A stretch of 64,000 nt of DNA from the NCBI RefSeq assembly GCF_014696875.1, contig NZ_JACJQV010000111.1, positions 62,001-126,000 of the forward strand. The letters are read 5' to 3'. Positions 1 through 9,099 of this stretch are shown one piece after another; positions within the stretch are counted from its first letter, which is position 1, and every line of letters begins with the position of its first letter. The position numbers and the translations under genes were made by a program. The notes beneath the pieces were generated by a model. That model worked only from the letters and a program-made list of their open reading frames with translations, was not told the origin of the DNA and did not search any database. The DNA comes from Microcystis wesenbergii FACHB-1317. Its GTDB lineage: Bacteria > Cyanobacteriota > Cyanobacteriia > Cyanobacteriales > Microcystaceae.

Positions 1-1
1 T

Positions 2-118
2 CATCTAGCTCTTTGGTGTCAAAAATTCGCCCCGAAACTGCTCGAGAAAATTGTCGATTTAGCTTCTCCCTTACGTCAAGGCAAAGGAAAGCGAGGATGG
101 CGAGAAGTGTTTAACTAG
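2..118 (+). CDS. 3' end of an unidentified protein gene
   Basis: An open frame runs in from the left edge and stops at TAG (116-118). It encodes at least 38 residues rich in Leu, Lys and Arg, ending ...GWREVFN. The tail looks like genuine coding sequence because its frame is open throughout and it stops just before a hairpin. I do not recognise the family. It converges on the QueD-like gene on the other strand. Confidence 0.5.
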   Translation, partial: HLALWCQKFAPKLLEKIVDLASPLRQGKGKRGWREVFN

Positions 119-136
119 GGTTTAATTAAATCCCTC

Positions 137-157
137 AGGGTGAGCATGGCTCACCCT
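137..157. terminator. Hairpin between convergent genes
   Basis: A perfect inverted repeat with 9-bp arms (AGGGTGAGC and GCTCACCCT) and a 3-nt loop lies between the stop at 118 and the stop at 180. It sits where a bidirectional terminator is expected. The flanking T-tracts are weak on both strands. Confidence 0.5.
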
Positions 158-179
158 AATCACCTTAACTAACAAGCAA

Positions 180-1046
180 TTAAACGGCTGTCAGGGTTTT
201 TTCTAGAAGTTGTCGGGGAGTTTGAACCGAACCACGACAGTGGATTTCCGCAGAATTATTGGGACTTTCAATCAGTTTAACTTTATCCAATTCGGCTCCT
301 AATTGGCGGATCCGTTCCTCTAATAGTTGAGCGATATGTAGGGCAATATTTTCCGCGGTGGGAACCACTTCGGCAAAGTGGGGAATATCCTTATTTAAAA
401 AAGCATGATCGAAGGGTTCCACTACCAATTCATCGATCGCTTTTTGTAAATCTCCTAGATCTACAATCATACCGGTGCGGGGATCGATTTCTCCCGCCAC
501 GGATACTTCTAGGTGATAATTATGGCCATGACCGTTTACCCTGGCGCATTTGCCGTAGATTTCCGAGTTTTGTTCCAGGGTTAATTGCGGTAAAGCCAAA
601 CGATGGGCGGCGCTAAAATGGGTTTTGACGGTTAAAGTTGCTTCCATATCTTTTCCTTGATATTCTGCCCACAATTCGGGGTGTTCAAATAGTTGAATTT
701 TGACTAATGGTAAATAGGGTGCTAATCTTTGCCAGATAACTCTGGCGATATTTTCTGTGGTGGGTAGGGTTTGCTGAAATTCCGGCCAGACTTGATTGAG
801 ATAGGAGTAGTCTAATTGACTGGTTATCTCTCGTTTAATTACCTGTTTTACGGTGGAGAGATTCTCCACCATGCCATAAAGATTGAGTTCTTTGTATAGG
901 GAGACGTATAATTCGTAATTGTGACCATGACCGGGAAAACGGCTACCAAGACCAAAACGTCTTTGATTTTCGGCTTCGTCCCATTCTGGTAGATAATAGC
1001 GATGGCTGGCTGAAAACCGCGCTCGACGATTGATGATGCAATCCAT
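180..1046 (-). CDS. Tandem 6-pyruvoyl-tetrahydropterin synthase/QueD-like protein
   Basis: This protein has two consecutive PTPS/QueD-type domains in about 288 residues. Each has the zinc-binding pattern (SASHR followed by GHGHNY; SAAHR followed by GHGHNY). Domain 2 keeps the catalytic Cys region (CARVNGHGH). In domain 1 the equivalent position reads GLGSRFPGHGH, with no Cys. Domain 2 is therefore probably the active one, making 6-carboxy- or 6-pyruvoyl-tetrahydropterin for deazapurine or pterin pathways. The substrate cannot be told from sequence. The start at MDCIINRR is chosen because the domain begins there. Upstream in-frame ATGs at 1103 (preceded by GGAGGAG at about 13 nt) and 1154 are alternatives. 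Confidence 0.8.
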   Translation of the reverse strand: MDCIINRRARFSASHRYYLPEWDEAENQRRFGLGSRFPGHGHNYELYVSLYKELNLYGMVENLSTVKQVIKREITSQLDYSYLNQVWPEFQQTLPTTENIARVIWQRLAPYLPLVKIQLFEHPELWAEYQGKDMEATLTVKTHFSAAHRLALPQLTLEQNSEIYGKCARVNGHGHNYHLEVSVAGEIDPRTGMIVDLGDLQKAIDELVVEPFDHAFLNKDIPHFAEVVPTAENIALHIAQLLEERIRQLGAELDKVKLIESPNNSAEIHCRGSVQTPRQLLEKTLTAV

Positions 1047-1219
1047 AAATGTGGGCGATCGATGACTTTGTAAAGTTACGTTAAGAGTAACTTTTTCTAG
1101 CATAAACCAGTTTTGTCTCCTCCGGCTTGCGAACCGGAGAAAGTTATCCCTCAATTCCAGCAGAATGCGATCGCTGTGAGTCGAGAGTGAGAAAATTTAT
1201 CTTTGAGAAGGTGAAGGAA

Positions 1220-1408
1220 TTACTTTTTTACCACTAAAATAAACTTTCTAGCTTCTTCAATATTAATCATCACTTCCTCTAAAGTTTCCCCCTGAGTAAT
1301 ACAACCATCTAAATCTGGAATTAACGCGGTGTATCCGCCTTCTTCTTCGGGATAAATTGAAATCGGATATTTAAGAGATAAAAAGTATTCTAATATTGGT
1401 TGTTCCAT
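1220..1408 (-). CDS. HicB-like antitoxin domain, short orphan
   Basis: This 62-residue protein has the HicB fold signature: a tyrosine-rich first strand, GGYTALIPDLDGC, then ITQGETLEEV and NIEEARKF. HicB proteins normally pair with the HicA toxin, but no HicA-like ORF is adjacent. The C-terminus stops soon after the conserved helix (FILVVKK), so it may be truncated. It is the last gene of a tight minus-strand run, 8 nt after the stop of the FlgT-C-like gene. It could be a stand-alone regulator or a relic of a hicAB pair. Confidence 0.65.
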   Translation of the reverse strand: MEQPILEYFLSLKYPISIYPEEEGGYTALIPDLDGCITQGETLEEVMINIEEARKFILVVKK

Positions 1409-1416
1409 CGATAGGT

Positions 1417-1920
1417 CTAAATAGGTCTAACCGAGTCGCCAATTTGAGGGTTTTCAAAAGGTAACGTTTCGGATAATTCCCGTATTAGCAGTTTATTTAA
1501 CAATTCAGTATCTATTAGTTCGGATATTGGCTTTTTATCGTTCTTAGAATTCGCTCCTACGGCTCTTTTTAAGAATTTTCCTATCAAATCGGACGGGGTT
1601 TCTTGTTCTTTAAGCAATAACTGCAGCAATCTAGATTCTTTATTATTGGTTCTATCCGATTGTAAAATCGCTATTTTTTCTTGAACAAAAGTAATTGTCC
1701 CCGTCCCTCTCACTAAGTCAAGATAGCCTAAAGACTCACCAGTCTGCGGATCTTTTATTTCCTCTTCACTTGTATTGTAAACTAACATTCTTTGACCTTC
1801 TCGAATTCCACTAATTTCACCTCTATTGATCACTAATTTATAGTCGTCAATAACTTTGACAACTTTGGCGGGAAAGGTTCCTTTAGGAGATAAAATGGGT
1901 TTTTCGGCTACATTTTCCAT
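1417..1920 (-). CDS. Conserved hypothetical protein, FlgT-C-like beta domain
   Basis: A 167-residue soluble protein. Residues about 12-90 form a small beta-rich domain: GTFPAKVVKV, VINRGEISGIREGQ, then DPQTGESLGY and GTGTITFV. This resembles the C-terminal domain of FlgT-type proteins (secreted, OB/SH3-like), though no signal peptide is visible. The remainder is charged and helical. It lies 8 nt downstream of a two-TM coiled-coil gene and 8 nt upstream of the HicB-like gene, so the three are probably one transcript. The function is unknown, and the domain resemblance is from memory. Confidence 0.65.
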   Translation of the reverse strand: MENVAEKPILSPKGTFPAKVVKVIDDYKLVINRGEISGIREGQRMLVYNTSEEEIKDPQTGESLGYLDLVRGTGTITFVQEKIAILQSDRTNNKESRLLQLLLKEQETPSDLIGKFLKRAVGANSKNDKKPISELIDTELLNKLLIRELSETLPFENPQIGDSVRPI

Positions 1921-1928
1921 ATTTTCCT

Positions 1929-2525
1929 CTATGGTGAACTATGTTTTCTAAGAACGCCAGGTCTGACTCTGGTTTCTTGAATAATTTTTAAATCGTTACT
2001 CGCCAATCGATCTAGAATTGCCTGATAGATTGTTTGAGGTTTATCAATGATTGCGTGTATCTTGCCATCCTTTGGATTAATATATTCAACAAAACCCTCT
2101 CCTATTAATCTTTCAAACCCATCTTCATCGGTATAATAAAAAGAGACAAGTAACTCGATCGTAAACAGACTAGAGGAATCAAGAAGGCATAAAATATTAT
2201 TATTTCCTTGCTTTTGAGACCTCAAAATCCTGGGAGTAATTCCCTGTTTAATAATATTTTCTAAATTTTGGTTTACCTCCTGAAGTTGCTTAACTTCTGC
2301 CTCTAATTTTTGTTTCTGTCTAAGAAGCGTGTTAACAGCGCTTAACAAAGTAGCGATTAACAGCAAGGTGAAGAAACTGACAATAATTACTAGGTCTAAA
2401 GGAATAGAAGTATTGAAGGAATAACGAATTAAAGCAATACCTCCTAAAAATCCAAGAAGGCCGAGTAAAACCCCTTGAATTTCGTTAAAACTAGACCAGA
2501 TTAACCCCCAAAAGTTATTTTTCAT
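1929..2525 (-). CDS. Two-TM membrane protein with coiled coil, unknown function
   Basis: A 198-residue protein. Two hydrophobic segments (about residues 17-35 and 43-63) are followed by a coiled coil of about 30 residues (QKQKLEAEVKQLQEVNQNLE) and a soluble C-terminal domain of about 100 residues. That domain resembles a small alpha/beta regulatory module (FYYTDEDGFERLIGEGFVEY). It is the first gene of the three-gene minus-strand run that ends with the HicB-like ORF. It starts downstream of the chlH hairpin. I do not recognise the family. Confidence 0.6.
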   Translation of the reverse strand: MKNNFWGLIWSSFNEIQGVLLGLLGFLGGIALIRYSFNTSIPLDLVIIVSFFTLLLIATLLSAVNTLLRQKQKLEAEVKQLQEVNQNLENIIKQGITPRILRSQKQGNNNILCLLDSSSLFTIELLVSFYYTDEDGFERLIGEGFVEYINPKDGKIHAIIDKPQTIYQAILDRLASNDLKIIQETRVRPGVLRKHSSP

Positions 2526-2541
2526 CTTTTTTGAAAACCCA

Positions 2542-2566
2542 AGAGACTGGTGATTAGCCAGTCTCT
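2542..2566 (-). terminator. Probable terminator after chlH
   Basis: An inverted repeat with 9-bp arms (AGAGACTGG and CCAGTCTCT) and a 7-nt loop lies about 20 nt after the chlH stop codon. On the minus strand it is followed by TTGGGTTTTC. It separates chlH from the uncharacterised operon. The T-tract is modest. Confidence 0.55.
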
Positions 2567-2585
2567 CAAGTCTTATCTATCTATT

Positions 2586-5500
2586 CTACTCGATTCCTTC
2601 GATGCGGTCCTCCACTTCCTGATAAAGTTCCTGTAAGCGGTCTAAATTCTCTTGAGAAGTTTCCCAATAACCGCGACCATTAACTTCTAGCAGTGTTCCC
2701 ACCATTTTGCGGAAAGAATTAGGATTGAGATTCATCAGACGCTGACACATTTCCTCATCTTGAATAAAGGTGGTGTTGACATCTTCATACACCCAATTAT
2801 CCACCGCATCAGCAGTTGCCGACCATCCCATGGTATTAACCAAACGCTTCGATAATTCTCGGACTCCTTCGTAACCATGACTTAACATTCCCTCGTACCA
2901 TTTGGGATTGAGTAACTTGGTGCGGGTATCCAAGCGCACGGTTTCCGATAAAGTACGCACTTGAGCGTTAGCGGTGGTAGTATCGGCAATATAGGCCGCC
3001 GGTTTTTTGCCATCATCGCGTAAACTAGCGACAACTTTAGTGGGATCCGAGTCGAAATAGTGGGAAACATCGGTTAAACTAATCTCGCTAGAATCCAAGT
3101 TTTGGAAAGTCGCTTCCGCAGTTTTTAAAGATGCTTCAAACAACTGACGATTATCGGCCATCATCCCAGGATTATCCGAGTCGAAAGCAAAACCCTTGCG
3201 GTTGAGATACATATTCTGTAACTCTTTTTCATCTTCCCAACTGCTATTTTCCACCGCGAGATTGATGTTAGAAGAATAGGAACCGGAAGCATTAGAAAAG
3301 ATGCGGGTGGCTGCCTGTCGAACCGTTAAACCCATTTCTTTTGCTTGTGACCTAGCGTGTTTACGGACATAATTCATCTCCATCGGTTCATTTGCTTCCG
3401 CGGCCATTTTTACCCCTTGGTCAAGCAAGTTCATCTGATTGATAAATAAATCCCGGAAGACACCAGAACAGTTGACCACCACATCAATGCGCGGTCTTCC
3501 TAATTCCTCTAGGGGAATCAATTCCAATTTATTCACCCGTCCCAAAGCATCGGGAACAGGACGAACCCCCACCATCCAGAGAATTTGTGCTAGGGATTCC
3601 CCATAAGTTTTGATATTATCAGTTCCCCAGAGAACACAAGCGATGGTTTCAGGATATTTACCGCCATTATCCAGTTTTTGCCGTTCTAACAGGCGATCCA
3701 CGACGATTTTAGCCGATTTTACCGCCGCTAGGGTCGGGATAGACTGGGGGTCTAAAGCGTGGATATTTTTACCCGTCGGTAAAACTCCGGGGTTACGGAT
3801 GGGGTCGCCACCGGGACCGGGAAGAACATATTCTCCTTCTAATGCTTTTAATAGGGACCCTAATTCATTATCGGCACAGACCTGTTCTAAACAGAATTCT
3901 AGGTATTCAAACAGGGGTTTTAACGCCACCGGATCAACTTGTGGATAACCCATCGACCGTAAAGTTTCGAGCCAAGGCGATTTCTTGCCTATATTCAAGA
4001 AATTCAGCTTAGAAAGCATCGATACTCGACCTTCTGCGTCGGTTTGGGACTTGACTAAAGCGGCAACGGCAGCGCGAGTCGCTAGGGTGATGTTTTGCAG
4101 TAATTCCACATCCTCTAACACACCTCGATCGCTATTGCGATAAACTTCCTCTAGATCCCGGCCGATGCTGTTAGCAATAATACGGGGTAAGGAAAGTAAA
4201 TCGTCCTCTTCCCGGTCTAAACTGGCAATATTGACCAAAGTTGCCACCGCTTCCAGCGCCGAGGGGGGTTTCCCAATAACATGAAGTCCGCAGGGAAGTA
4301 AGCGCGATTCAATTTCCATCAGTTTACGATAGACGGAACCGACGATATTATCCCGTTCCTCTTGACTGAGATGGGCGGTATCAACATCAGGTAAACTTAT
4401 ATCTTTGTCGAGATTGACCAATAAACATTTATCGACAATGGTATTGACAATTTGCACCCCACGCCCACTATCTTTCAGGGTTTGGTAGGAACCGATCAAC
4501 TCGCTTAGTTCTTTTAACCCTTTGTAGAGTCCGGCATTTTCTGCGGGGGGAGTGAGATAGGAGATGGTTTCCGCATAACTACGACGTTTAGCGATCGTAG
4601 CTTCGCTCGGGTTATTAGCGGCATAATAGTAGAGGTTGGGAATCATCCCGATGAGGTTATCGGGGTAGCATTCCCCAGACATTCCCATCTGTTTCCCCGG
4701 CATAAATTCTAGGGAACCGTGGGTGCCAAAATGAAGAACCGCGTCTGCTTTCCAGACTTGATTGAGATAGGTGTAGTAGGCTGCAAAACCGTGGTGGGGA
4801 CTAGCAGAACGAGAAAATAGCAGACGCATGGGATCCCCTTCATAACCGAAGGTGGGTTGAACCCCAATAAAGACGTTACCGAATTCTTTGCCGTAGATTA
4901 ACAGATTTTGTCCATCACTGTTGAGGTGTCCAGGTGGTGGTCCCCAATTTTCCTCTAAACGGACGGAATAGGGGGTTAAGCGTTCGTATTCGGGTACGGA
5001 CATCCGATAGGCGATATTTAGCTCCGGACTATGGTATTGTGCTTGAGCATCATGGATTACCGCTTCCATCAGTTCTCGGGGAGATGCGGGGAGATCTTGC
5101 AAGTCATAACCATTATTTTGTAACGCTTGCATCACCTCGTAGATAGAACCGAACACATCTAGATAGGCTGCGGTTCCCACATTCCCTTTATCGGGGGGGA
5201 AACTAAAGACGGTGATGGCGACTTTTTTGTTTAGTTTCGGTTTCTTTCTTAGGTTAGCCCATTTTAGCGCCCGTTGAGCGATCGCTTCTACCCGGTCCTG
5301 TAAAGCGATCGCTTTACCCGTGGCCCCATCCCGGCCTGATAATATAATAGGTTCGATCGCACCGTCTAATTCCGGAATAGCAATCTGTAGCGCCACTTGA
5401 ATCGGGTGTAACCCCAAATCGCTTTCTTCCCATTCCTGGGTAGTTTGGAAAACTAGCGGTAACGCGCACATATAGGGACGATTGAGACGTTTTAAGGATT

Positions 5501-6572
5501 CTATCGCTTTCGGATGATCTTGTCGCGCTGGACCCCCCACTAAAGCAAATCCCGTCAGGGAAATTACCGTGTCAACGATAGCAACCGCTTCCACTCCTTT
5601 TAAGCTTTTATCCCAGAAGTATTCCTCTACTGGTTTGGAAAAGTCTAATCCCCCAGCAAAAACAGGAAGGACTCGCGCACCCATAGACTCGAATTCCTGC
5701 ACGAGAGCGACATAATGAGCGTCATCCCCAGTAACGAGGTGAGTTCTCTGTAAAATTAAGCCAACACAGGGAGCTAAGGGGTCTTTTAGGTCATCAGCAA
5801 TATCACTGCGGTTATTGTACCAAGCGAAGTATTCCTTGACATCCGACCACATTTTCATCGATAAAGGATGCCAGATACCCATATCCGGATAAACTACCGG
5901 TTCCTTATAAACTACACTGTCATCCTTGTTATCGAAGACGTACTTATCGGCCAACATTAACAGGAAGTTCTCTAAATTTTCTGCCGAACCTCCCAGCCAA
6001 TACTGGAAACTTAACATAAAGTTGCGTGCGTCCTGAGCTTTTTCCATGGGGAGGTACTTCAGGACTTGCGGTAAAGTTCGCAATAACTTTAACATCGCAT
6101 CTTGGAAACCAGCGCCGGAGTTTTCCCTGCGCTTTTTCATAAAGTTAGCGATGACACTCTTAGACTGTCCCAATTGGGCCATGGAAAAGCTGCCTAATTT
6201 ATTTAAGCGCATTACCTGGGGCATAGAGGGAAAGACGATCGCCGCGTCTAATTGATCCCGATGGGGACTGACAGCGGCCACCACTTTATCGGCTAAATCT
6301 TCGATAAAGATGAGAGAAGCAATGAAAATATTAGCTTTGGCTACATCCTCCTGAAAATTGCGATAATTTTCCCCATCGCGCAGTTCTTCGATTAAATAAC
6401 CACTAATTTCGATCGCTAGTTTCCGGTTGTTAGCGTTGATTTCCCTGACCGCACTACTCAGCGCACTTTGGTACTGAGGTTCTAGCACGACATAGACCAC
6501 CTTGACCAGCGATCGACCATTCAACGCGTCAGGAACTATATGACGAATGGTGGACTTGACGTGAGTGAACAT
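2586..6572 (-). CDS. chlH: Magnesium chelatase subunit H
   Basis: The 1328-residue protein has the length and sequence of ChlH, the porphyrin-binding catalytic subunit of Mg-chelatase. With ChlI and ChlD it inserts Mg2+ into protoporphyrin IX at the entry to chlorophyll synthesis. The N-terminal ChlH/DUF3479 region (about 20-180) precedes a long CobN/Mg-chelatase domain with blocks such as [19 protein letters not shown] and [13 protein letters not shown]. No Walker motif is expected, because ATP hydrolysis belongs to ChlI. The start is supported by AAGGAGA about 10 nt upstream. chlI and chlD are not in the window. The gene is intact. Confidence 0.97.
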   Translation of the reverse strand: MFTHVKSTIRHIVPDALNGRSLVKVVYVVLEPQYQSALSSAVREINANNRKLAIEISGYLIEELRDGENYRNFQEDVAKANIFIASLIFIEDLADKVVAAVSPHRDQLDAAIVFPSMPQVMRLNKLGSFSMAQLGQSKSVIANFMKKRRENSGAGFQDAMLKLLRTLPQVLKYLPMEKAQDARNFMLSFQYWLGGSAENLENFLLMLADKYVFDNKDDSVVYKEPVVYPDMGIWHPLSMKMWSDVKEYFAWYNNRSDIADDLKDPLAPCVGLILQRTHLVTGDDAHYVALVQEFESMGARVLPVFAGGLDFSKPVEEYFWDKSLKGVEAVAIVDTVISLTGFALVGGPARQDHPKAIESLKRLNRPYMCALPLVFQTTQEWEESDLGLHPIQVALQIAIPELDGAIEPIILSGRDGATGKAIALQDRVEAIAQRALKWANLRKKPKLNKKVAITVFSFPPDKGNVGTAAYLDVFGSIYEVMQALQNNGYDLQDLPASPRELMEAVIHDAQAQYHSPELNIAYRMSVPEYERLTPYSVRLEENWGPPPGHLNSDGQNLLIYGKEFGNVFIGVQPTFGYEGDPMRLLFSRSASPHHGFAAYYTYLNQVWKADAVLHFGTHGSLEFMPGKQMGMSGECYPDNLIGMIPNLYYYAANNPSEATIAKRRSYAETISYLTPPAENAGLYKGLKELSELIGSYQTLKDSGRGVQIVNTIVDKCLLVNLDKDISLPDVDTAHLSQEERDNIVGSVYRKLMEIESRLLPCGLHVIGKPPSALEAVATLVNIASLDREEDDLLSLPRIIANSIGRDLEEVYRNSDRGVLEDVELLQNITLATRAAVAALVKSQTDAEGRVSMLSKLNFLNIGKKSPWLETLRSMGYPQVDPVALKPLFEYLEFCLEQVCADNELGSLLKALEGEYVLPGPGGDPIRNPGVLPTGKNIHALDPQSIPTLAAVKSAKIVVDRLLERQKLDNGGKYPETIACVLWGTDNIKTYGESLAQILWMVGVRPVPDALGRVNKLELIPLEELGRPRIDVVVNCSGVFRDLFINQMNLLDQGVKMAAEANEPMEMNYVRKHARSQAKEMGLTVRQAATRIFSNASGSYSSNINLAVENSSWEDEKELQNMYLNRKGFAFDSDNPGMMADNRQLFEASLKTAEATFQNLDSSEISLTDVSHYFDSDPTKVVASLRDDGKKPAAYIADTTTANAQVRTLSETVRLDTRTKLLNPKWYEGMLSHGYEGVRELSKRLVNTMGWSATADAVDNWVYEDVNTTFIQDEEMCQRLMNLNPNSFRKMVGTLLEVNGRGYWETSQENLDRLQELYQEVEDRIEGIE

Positions 6573-7286
6573 ATATGATGGTTCTCCTTAGGATTGCTGA
6601 GTCTGGTATGAAGTGATTTTCGTCATCAGATGACGATCGCCCTTTGTTTAAGGTATTTAGATATATATGTTTCTGTTTTGTATCAGAAAATGTCACCCTA
6701 ATGAGCATTTACTCTGGGTTTTGACACAATTCGATAAATATATTGCCATATTTTGTAACAGATGGTAAAGAGCTTTCGGAGTAACTGCTCAGGCTTTTCT
6801 TTACAAAAATTAATATTTAATCTATTGACTTTTAATTACAAAAATGTTATTCCTGAGCACCTCAGACGAGATGTCCCTGTTCAAAGATGATCAGGGTGAG
6901 GATTCGAGATCATCTCATAGAGAGCTGCAAGTGCTATAACTCGATCAAGATCAGCTTTTTGTCCTTGTCCTAGACCTCTGGTAAAAATCAAAAATTGTTG
7001 TTAGGGTTAGGAGTCAGTAGCAGGTAAGCTGTACTGGATTTAAACTGAGTAGAGTAATTTTTAGTACAAATGCTCGAACTGGCAACTCTGGCACTCCAGT
7101 GCAGTCTTAAGGAGTAATTTAGACAGTCAACAGCTTAATTATAGTGAGGAAATCAGGCAATAGTTTCAGAAAATTTGGCAAGTTTAGGTTGAAAAATCAA
7201 CAACAAGGAAGTAAAGTTCTTAAAGTTTCGTTATGGTGGTAGAATTGGTTTATGGCTAAAAAGTTTTTATTTGATTCGATACGTCT
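6573..7286. other. Intergenic region between divergent chlH and the HEPN cassette
   Basis: This is 714 bp between divergently transcribed genes and must hold both promoters. I see no convincing protein gene. A short palindrome (CGTCAT-CAG-ATGACG, about 6622-6636) lies upstream of chlH. A 40-bp copy of a dispersed repeat is at 6981-7020. A 12-codon ORF (7252-7290) ends in TGA overlapping the ATG of the HEPN gene; it could be a leader peptide or chance. Confidence 0.5.
6981..7020 (+). repeat. 40-bp dispersed repeat, copy 1
   Basis: These 40 bases are identical to 43601-43640. The match weakens leftwards (TAGACCTCTG versus TAGATCTCTT). Both copies end in GGAGTCAGTAG-type sequence. It is probably the end of a non-autonomous mobile element, or a common intergenic repeat. 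Confidence 0.7.
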
Positions 7287-7718
7287 ATGACCGAGTTATT
7301 TGCTAGTGCAGCGGGACGACATTTGCAAGATGCCAAAATTTTGCTGTCTAAACAACGTTGGGACAATGCCATTTACCTAGCTGGTTATGTGGTAGAATGC
7401 GCTTTTAAGCTTTTAGTAGAACAGTATTTTAAAGATGATCAAAAAGCCGCTAAAAAATTCGGACATGATCTCAAGGAATTAGAAGGTAAAGCGAGGGAAA
7501 GATTAGGAATTCTCTATCCTATTTTAGAGCAACAGTTACCAGTTTCTCGCATCCGGGGAACTGTTCTAGGGCAAAATCACCCAGAAAGAAGATATTATCA
7601 ATCTGGATATTGGACTGAAGATCAGGCTAACTCGGCCGTTGAATGTGCTGAAGAAATTTATCGAGATATTATTCTCAGATTAGTGCTAAACGGTTATATT
7701 TCTAGTAAGGATATTTAA
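7287..7718 (+). CDS. HEPN-domain protein
   Basis: A 143-residue all-helical protein with HEPN-type hallmarks: RHLQDAKILL near residues 11-20, then RWDNAIYLAGYVVECAFKLL (24-43), a GHDL motif at 59-62, and RYYQSGYWTEDQANSAVECA toward the end. HEPN proteins act as RNases or nucleotide-linked adaptors in toxin-antitoxin and phage-defence loci. The classic RNase motif (R-x4-6-H) is not clearly present; the nearest is R90...H98 with seven residues between. A non-catalytic or divergent role is therefore possible. It is first in a three-gene cassette, with the next gene starting 7 nt after its stop. Confidence 0.75.
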   Translation: MTELFASAAGRHLQDAKILLSKQRWDNAIYLAGYVVECAFKLLVEQYFKDDQKAAKKFGHDLKELEGKARERLGILYPILEQQLPVSRIRGTVLGQNHPERRYYQSGYWTEDQANSAVECAEEIYRDIILRLVLNGYISSKDI

Positions 7719-7725
7719 GATTCTG

Positions 7726-9093
7726 ATGATTAGTTTTAGTGAAACTTTTGCTAGGGTAAGGGACTGCTTTCAGGATTCCAGTCTTGGTTCTCTTGTAGCC
7801 AAACTAGAATCCGTGATTATTATTCGTGATGTTGAGGGAAAAATTCGCTTATTTCTAGGGTTAACAGGGACAAACAAGATAGAATCAAACGAAGAAAACC
7901 ATCTATCTACACTCCTGTCTGAAAAACTTGAGTATTACTATGGCCATGATATTTGGTGGCAAAAAGGAGAAGGAGATGCTTATAAAGCCCTGATTGATCT
8001 TATCATGAAGGAAAAAGTTAAGGCACCTTGGTTCGATGAATCGGCAAGCTTGAAATGGTATATTCTAGAACGTCATCTGGCTAAACAAGCATGGACAGAG
8101 AATAAAATTGGGCAGCAATTGCCCTGGGATTTTGAAAAAGTTGAAAAAGGATATAAACCAGCTATTGTCTCCTTTTTTTCCTTCAAAGGAGGAGTTGGTC
8201 GCACCACTACTATGGCCGCTACTGCCTTAACTTTAGCGCGGAATGGTCATCGAGTCGCTATAGTTGACCTTGATTTAGAAGCTCCCGGTCTGGCCACAAT
8301 TTTTTCTGAGGATTTTGCCGATAATTCTGGTGTCATGGACTATTTGCTAGAAAAGAAAGTTCAAAAAGACAAATGGAAACTGAGTTTAAAAGATATTAAT
8401 GATACAAATTTGTTAGGAGATAAAGGTGAAATCTTAAAATTGCTACCAGCAGGAAATGTGGATCAAGATTATTTAGAAAAATTGGCTCGTTTAGATTTTC
8501 AAAATCTTGTCAATGGTCAACTACAAGGCATTTTAAAACAAATGCTAGAAGAAATAGAAAGGTTAAGCAAATCACTGGATTTTATTCTCATGGATGCAAG
8601 AGCAGGTTTTCATGATATTGGTGGTTTAGCTATTACTTATTTTTCCCATGCAGTGGTTATTTTTGGTACGGAATCTCGACAAAGTTGGCCAGGATTAACC
8701 CAAGTTATCCAACATTTAGCCCTATCTAACCCTGAGAATCCTTTACCATTAATTTTAGTTCATGCTCTCGCTCCATCTTTAGGAACAGTTGGCCGAGAAA
8801 TAGAGTTACGAAAGTTTCGAGAAACAGCCTATGAAATTTTCCAAAAAAACTATTATACTGAATCTGAAGATGTCCCTAACTCTAATGATACTGATGCACC
8901 ATTTTTCCCGATAGTTGTCCCCTACGATAATAGTCTGCGGGGAGATATTGCCCTCTTAACTCGTGACTCAACTCCAGAAGAAAAAGAGAGATTAGCAAAT
9001 CTCGTAAAAGTTATGACCGATTCTCCTTATCAAACTATTGCTGAAAAGCTTTGTCAATTATTTGGACGTGATGTGATTATAAACGATCGGTAA
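7726..9093 (+). CDS. ParA/MinD-like ATPase with KGGVGR-variant P-loop
   Basis: A 455-residue protein. Residues 1-143 form an N-terminal domain I cannot assign. A deviant-Walker SIMIBI ATPase follows: FFSFKGGVGRTTT at 151-162, switch region VAIVDLDLEAPGL at 178-189, and Walker B-like FILMDARAGF at about 286-295. ParA/MinD ATPases normally read KGGVGKT. Here the P-loop lysine is Arg159, while the signature Lys154 is kept. This variant belongs to the KGGVGR family rather than to chromosome-partition ParA. No parB lies nearby. It lies 7 nt after the HEPN gene and 6 nt before the next ATPase, so the three are probably co-translated. Nucleotide binding is likely; the role is unknown. Confidence 0.8.
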   Translation: MISFSETFARVRDCFQDSSLGSLVAKLESVIIIRDVEGKIRLFLGLTGTNKIESNEENHLSTLLSEKLEYYYGHDIWWQKGEGDAYKALIDLIMKEKVKAPWFDESASLKWYILERHLAKQAWTENKIGQQLPWDFEKVEKGYKPAIVSFFSFKGGVGRTTTMAATALTLARNGHRVAIVDLDLEAPGLATIFSEDFADNSGVMDYLLEKKVQKDKWKLSLKDINDTNLLGDKGEILKLLPAGNVDQDYLEKLARLDFQNLVNGQLQGILKQMLEEIERLSKSLDFILMDARAGFHDIGGLAITYFSHAVVIFGTESRQSWPGLTQVIQHLALSNPENPLPLILVHALAPSLGTVGREIELRKFRETAYEIFQKNYYTESEDVPNSNDTDAPFFPIVVPYDNSLRGDIALLTRDSTPEEKERLANLVKVMTDSPYQTIAEKLCQLFGRDVIINDR

Positions 9094-9099
9094 AAAATT

